Source: Paraspadella gotoi
Lineage: Eukaryota; Chaetognatha
NCBI GenBank assembly: GCA_051294375.1
Contig: JBJCIZ010000239.1
Span: 1,382,581-1,446,580, forward strand
DNA length: 64,000 nt
Reading direction: 5' to 3'
Part shown: positions 59,728-64,000 of the stretch, piece by piece
Position numbering within the stretch: the stretch's first letter is position 1
Layout: every line of letters starts with the position of its first letter
Position numbers and translations under genes: made by a program
The notes under the pieces: generated by a model
Seen by the model: only the letters and a program-made list of their open reading frames with translations
Database searches by the model: none
What the model was told of the DNA's origin: nothing

Positions 59728-59760
59728 AGAGAGAGAAGAGAGAGAGAGAGGAGAAGGGAA
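59554..59760. repeat. GA microsatellites
   Basis: (GA)n at 59554-59620 and 59655-59750, split by TCACTCTCTAGTAAAAATCC. Confidence 0.95.
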
Positions 59761-60039
59761 TCACAGATTTTTACTGAATCCGTCGAGATTCGACGCGCGC
59801 GCGAGAGAGCGTAGACGCGATTCGGTTGTATACGGAAACTTCTTCGCTCCGACCCGTATGTAAACGGAAGAAGAACGAGTTTTCCCCCCCCCCGGCTTCC
59901 GCTCGATTCGAGTAATATCCAGTGAGGAAAAAGAAATCAATTTCGATACCAAAAGGGAAAAAAAATACTTGTTTTCTTTTTTCGTTCTTATGTTTCAGCT
60001 TTCATGGGGGAAGGGGATAGGAAGGGGAGGTAAAGGGGT

Positions 60040-60350
60040 CTGGAAGGCCCCAAGAGGGGGGCGGGAATCCCAGTGAATCTTTCTCTCGTTCCTTCTTTCT
60101 ATCTCTCTCTCTCTCTCTTCCCAGTGTTCTCGTTTCGTTCTAGCATCCTGATTGGTCCAGAGGCTCGAGGCGATGAGGACGATCGACCAATCAGAGACCT
60201 AGGTTTCCGGCGCCTCGAGTGATACGTGAGTTGTGAGATTCGAAGGGTGACGCCGCGCGTGGGAGTCAACGAGAGAGTGAAAGGGGAGTGAGACGTGACG
60301 ATTTTTGTGACTCTCGTGATTTTGACGAAGTGTGACTCGATTTTCGTGAA
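60040..60350. promoter_or_regulatory. Promoter-like patch: GC box and opposed CCAAT boxes
   Basis: GGGGGGCGGG at 60055-60064, an inverted CCAAT (ATTGG, 60151-60155) in CCTGATTGGTCC, and a direct CCAAT (60187-60191) in GACCAATCAGAG, 36 bp apart. CpG-rich DNA follows to 60350. NF-Y-bound CCAAT boxes are often paired. No adjacent exon was recognised on either strand. Confidence 0.35.
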
Positions 60351-61591
60351 AGGAGAGAAGATGAGAGCGTGAAAGAATTAAGGTTTTAAAAGAAGGAAGG
60401 GAAAAATAAGTTTAATAATTTATTATTTTTTTTTTATTTAAAATGTTGTACGCTACGTCACAGAAAACCATGGAATTAAATACTAAATAATACTGAAGAG
60501 GAAAAAAGTATATAACATTTTTAATAAAGGATATCTATTCGAAAACTTTAAAAAATCAGAATGTTTTCGGATTTACATTGAATTTCTTTTCAGTAGCTTC
60601 CTTTCATTTTTTTTGTAGGTCAAATCGTTTAGAAGTTACAGGCCAAAAAATATTGTTACTTCAAATAGAAAATGGCGAAAAAATTATATTATATTATTTT
60701 TAGTATTTAGTTATTTGTTTTTATTTCGAATAGAGTTGATTTTTTTTTTTTTAAATTTTGCACCTTTTTTTGGTTCAAACAAGTGCTATTATACCTTTTA
60801 GAAAAGAGGGAATGCAACATCAACATCGGGTTTGAAAAGATTTGCGTTAAAGATGTGGAAAAACATTTCTCTGTCATACCTCAATTTGCTGTATGTAGAG
60901 CAATCCCAGACGAATGCAGGCAGTAGTCGATGCCGAGGAAGGGCATACCAAATATTGAAAATGTTTTGCCTATGTTTTGTATACTTTTTATTGAATAAAT
61001 GAATTGTGTTATATACTTTTTTTTCTCGATAGTACATACACAATAACCTAATTTAGCACACGACTGATTTTGTCTCGTCATTATTTTTTTTTTTCATTAT
61101 TACTGGTATAACACGAATATGTATTATTTACTGTATGCATAACACTTGAAAAAAGTGACAAATCATTTTGAACTCTAGCACAAGAGTCGTGGAGCGAACG
61201 AGCGAATAAATCACGTCTTATGTTTTTATTAATTCCGGTTTTTGTTTTGTTTTGTTTTGTTTTTTGTTCTCTTTCGTCGTTGAATTCCTTTTGATCGGGA
61301 TCAAAACAAAATTTTCACGCGGACCCTTTGCTAATGAAAATGAAAATTAAACAGATTAAAATTATATTAAAATGATTTTTATAATTAGACGATTGAACTT
61401 TTCAGAAAAAGGGAATGAATGACGAAATTCAGTGTTTTTAGTAATAATATTCTAATTTACATATTGCAGTATTTAGTTTTTAAACGAATTTGATTTTTTT
61501 TTCTGAATGTAGGATTTGACAACCGTTGGCCTAATAATTTGACCAAAAGTTGACTTTTTTTTTAAATTTTTCTTTTTACTTCATTTTAAAG
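60351..61591. other. AT-rich DNA
   Basis: No recognisable gene or repeat. Short frames near 60800-61080 are not supported by any motif. Confidence 0.6.
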
Positions 61592-61660
61592 GAATGAATG
61601 AATGAATGAATGAATGAATGAATGAATGAATGAATGAATGAATGAATGAATGAATGAATG
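61592..61660. repeat. (GAAT)17 microsatellite
   Basis: Seventeen perfect GAAT units. Confidence 0.98.
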
Positions 61661-61777
61661 ATTGAATTAATAGGTCGCCCCTCCCGTCGCCGATCAGTCT
61701 TGACGTCGCCTGAGGCCCAAAGATAACCAGTTACAAGTGAAGATCGCAATTAACTAAGAAAAATAAAAAGGGAGGAC

Positions 61778-61820
<43 letters not shown>

Positions 61821-62082
61821 CGGACAGACAGAACGACAGAAAGACACAGAGAGATAGACAAACGGAACTAGACAACAACTATTTAATTATAAAATGTCAA
61901 AAAGAACGAGGTTCTTTGTATTTGTACATAAAGTACATTGTAATTTGTACAGAAAGATAAACCAACATCAAAACAGGCAGCCAGACGGACGGACGGACGG
62001 ACAGACGGCCGGGCGGACAGAGCGCCTCAGGCTCGTTCGAAAAACCGTTCCACTTTGAACGACTTCAAGAAAACCGGTTTTA
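61661..62082. repeat. GA, GACAGACA and GACGGACG tracts
   Basis: (GA)n at 61778-61820, GACAGACA to 61860, and GGACGGACGGACAGACGG (61985-62010). Confidence 0.8.
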
Positions 62083-62136
62083 ACGAAATTCTCTTCTTTA
62101 ACGAAATTCTCTTCTTTAACGAAATTCTCTTCTTCG
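62083..62136. repeat. 18-bp minisatellite, 3 units
   Basis: ACGAAATTCTCTTCTTTA three times, the last with two changes. Confidence 0.9.
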
Positions 62137-62660
62137 CTCTTAAATTTTTTTTTTCTTTTTCTTTTCGTCCCGAGAATTTTACGAAATTTTGTTGGTTTTT
62201 TTTTTTTTTTACTCTATTTTCTATTTCGTCAATTATTAACTTTAATTCTTCCGGATTTTTCTTTTTTACGTCCAAGAACCGAAAATTTTTCAACTCAATT
62301 TTCAATTTTCAATTCTAAAAAAAAGGTTTCTTTACCCAACGCGGCGTAACCCTTTGTCGACTTTTGGAACAGAAAGAAACCCATTCGTGAAACTCATCAC
62401 ATTTTATAAAAAAGACCTTGGGGAGTTCCCTTGGCTCATTTTTTTTTAAATCAAGATTGAATCTAGAAGTTTCTTCATTGTAAAATGTTTAATCGAAACC
62501 ATTCGTCGACGAAATTAATAATACTTTATCGTTTCAAAAATGTGAATCTAGATTTTCTTTGCTATTTTGTTTTGTGATACGATAAAGATTGAAGAATGGC
62601 AGCGATAAAAGACAACGACTCGAACGATTCACAAAATGCAGAAACTAATCGATTTATGAC
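62137..62660. other. AT-rich DNA
   Basis: Nothing recognised. Confidence 0.6.
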
Positions 62661-62830
62661 CTAACCCCTAACCAACCCCTGACCAACCCCCTGAAATAAA
62701 CGAATGCCCTAACCATACTGACTAACGCTAACGCACCCTGACTAGACCCTAACACCCTGAACCCGAAGCCCCATAACCACCCTATGACCTTAACACCTAA
62801 CCAACCCCTAACCATCCAACCGTCAAACCT
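62661..62830 (+). repeat. Degenerate CCCTAA-like tract
   Basis: Variants such as CCTAACC, CCCTAACC and ACCAACCCCTAACC over about 170 bp, resembling decayed telomeric repeat (TTAGGG on the other strand). Confidence 0.55.
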
Positions 62831-62977
62831 TTGCAGCCAAAACAAAACCCGACCGTCCGGTCAATTGACCGACCGACCAAAAATAAACTTGAATCAAAGA
62901 CACGGAACAAATTTTCTTGTTTTTTTCGGTTTCACGCGAGTAATTTCCTTTTTCGCATCGCATGTCTCTTTTCTTTT

Positions 62978-63110
62978 GCTTGTCTTTTGTTTGTTTTTTC
63001 GTTTTCTATCGCTTGTCTTTTCGTTTTCTATCGCTTGTCTTTTCGTTTTCTTTTGTTTGTCTTTTCGTTTTTTTTTTGCTTGTCTTTTCGTTTTCTTTCG
63101 CTTGTCTTTC
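62978..63110. repeat. 22-bp minisatellite
   Basis: GCTTGTCTTTTCGTTTTCTATC repeated about five times with small changes. The open frames across it are translated repeats. Confidence 0.85.
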
Positions 63111-63485
63111 TATTTCCTCTTTCTTTCTTTTCTAAGTTGGTTTTTTGGTTGCGTCCTTTTCTGAATGCAGTGTAAAGTTCCTCTTTGGTCCATATCATTC
63201 ATACAAATTAAGGTGCTTTTATCGTTTTTTTTATTATAATATAAATCATTTAAAACCTAATTCATATTTAAAATTTCAATAGGAATTTCACTTTGAATTT
63301 AAACAAAAAAGTTTAAATTTAAAATAAAATGAAAATGAAAATAAAAAACCACGCCTAAATCACATACAACTGATTTATCTATACATAAGTTTAATAATTT
63401 AAAATCTACTGGCGTTTTGTGTTTTTTTATATATTTTTTTTTTATTTTTTTTTTTTGTTAAAGATTTTGTTTTCGATTTATTATT
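63111..63485. other. AT-rich DNA
   Basis: Nothing recognised. Confidence 0.6.
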
Positions 63486-63575
63486 CTTAGATCAGACATA
63501 CTTAGATCAGACATACTTACATCAGACTTACTTAGATCAGACATACTTAGATCAGACGTACTTAGATCAGACATA
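63486..63575. repeat. 15-bp minisatellite, exactly 6 units
   Basis: CTTAGATCAGACATA six times without indels. The third unit has two substitutions and the fifth has one. Confidence 0.95.
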
Positions 63576-64000
63576 CTCCTTAAATCCGTTAAAATCACCA
63601 CCGAATTTCCTATCTACTTTTCCATGTCATTTTTAAGAATGAAACAATTTTTAAAATCCTTTGATCGATTTTTGGACTCCCGATTTCTTAATTCCAGAAA
63701 TCTTCCACTTTTCAGATTTTCAGTTCCTCTATCTCTCTCTGTCTCTTTCTCTCTCTCTCGCGACAACGAAAACCCCGGGATTTTTTTCTTTTTTCCAATT
63801 TTCTTTTGAAACCAGAAAATCGCGTTTTTTAGCTTTTGTTTTTTTTTTACTTGAAATTTAATTCGATTCTATTTTCCAACTTTTTTGACGCCAAGAGGAC
63901 GTTGTTGTTGTTGTTGTTGCTGTTGTTGTTGTTGTCGTCGTTGTAGATTTAGATGGAATTGTCTTATACTAGTTTTTATTGCAGGATTTATTGTACATTG
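63576..64000. other. AT-rich DNA with (GTT)n
   Basis: A GTT/GTC run at 63901-63943. Nothing else recognised. Confidence 0.6.

Larger units (their letters stand above)
55780..59775 (+). repeat. ~4-kb block, second version
   Basis: Same landmarks as 51390-55754 with many one-base deletions. It carries the intact tRNA-Leu primer-binding site and a perfect 18-bp palindrome at 58844-58861 (GCTAGCAAGCTTGCTAGC). Confidence 0.85.

Noticed and set aside
60798-61081. Minus-strand frames of 66-81 codons in AT-rich DNA
   Set aside because: No motif, length expected by chance.

Overview
The window is animal nuclear DNA, most likely from an invertebrate. The signs are spliced exons with GT donors, an animal-type tRNA-Asp gene, a BEL/Pao retrotransposon remnant, dispersed small transposons, and very long microsatellite and satellite tracts in AT-rich but not obviously CpG-depleted DNA. 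I cannot name the species. Nearly all long open frames are translated simple repeats (poly-Ser/Leu/Phe, Asp, Glu/Arg, Ile) and are not annotated as genes.

The one recognisable protein-coding gene is a conventional protein kinase C on the minus strand. Exon 1 (24742-24805) begins MADSQATASP and ends in a GTAAGG donor. Exon 2 (14764 to at least 14875, with a noisier second copy at 20250-20377) carries the pseudosubstrate [10 protein letters not shown] and the first half of the C1A zinc finger, and ends in a GTGAGT donor. The exons fit in phase. The rest of the gene should lie beyond the left end. A tRNA-Asp(GUC) gene lies in intron 1 on the same strand.

Layout. 1-3.4 kb: GA tracts and a locus given twice, ending in a 42-bp Asp-rich repeat. 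4.7-22.1 kb: one locus given up to three times (about 4680-9762, 9788-16971, 16972-22083), holding polypyrimidine tracts, a TTTGGG tract, a 65-bp GGCGCC minisatellite, small transposons and PKC exon 2. 22.1-29.7 kb: PKC intron 1, exon 1, upstream DNA, transposons and gaps. 29.7-35.93 kb: about eleven copies of a 518-bp satellite built of ~55-bp sub-repeats. 35.93-47.22 kb: a region bounded by ~215-bp inverted repeats and containing a duplicated ~1.3-kb repeat and a decayed BEL/Pao pol. 47.2-51.4 kb: a tail-to-tail transposon pair and microsatellites. 51.4-59.8 kb: a ~4-kb block given twice, with an LTR-retrotransposon primer-binding site for tRNA-Leu. 59.8-64 kb: a promoter-like patch with opposed CCAAT boxes, then AT-rich DNA with short minisatellites.

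Much of the apparent duplication looks technical. Eight gaps are exactly 25 N. At five of them the sequence after the gap restarts a stretch already given before it, with dense single-base indels between copies. PKC exon 2 is intact in one copy and broken by about ten one-base deletions in the other. The simplest reading is unpolished long-read gap filling that failed to merge overlaps. Copy numbers and the length of PKC intron 1 should therefore not be taken literally.
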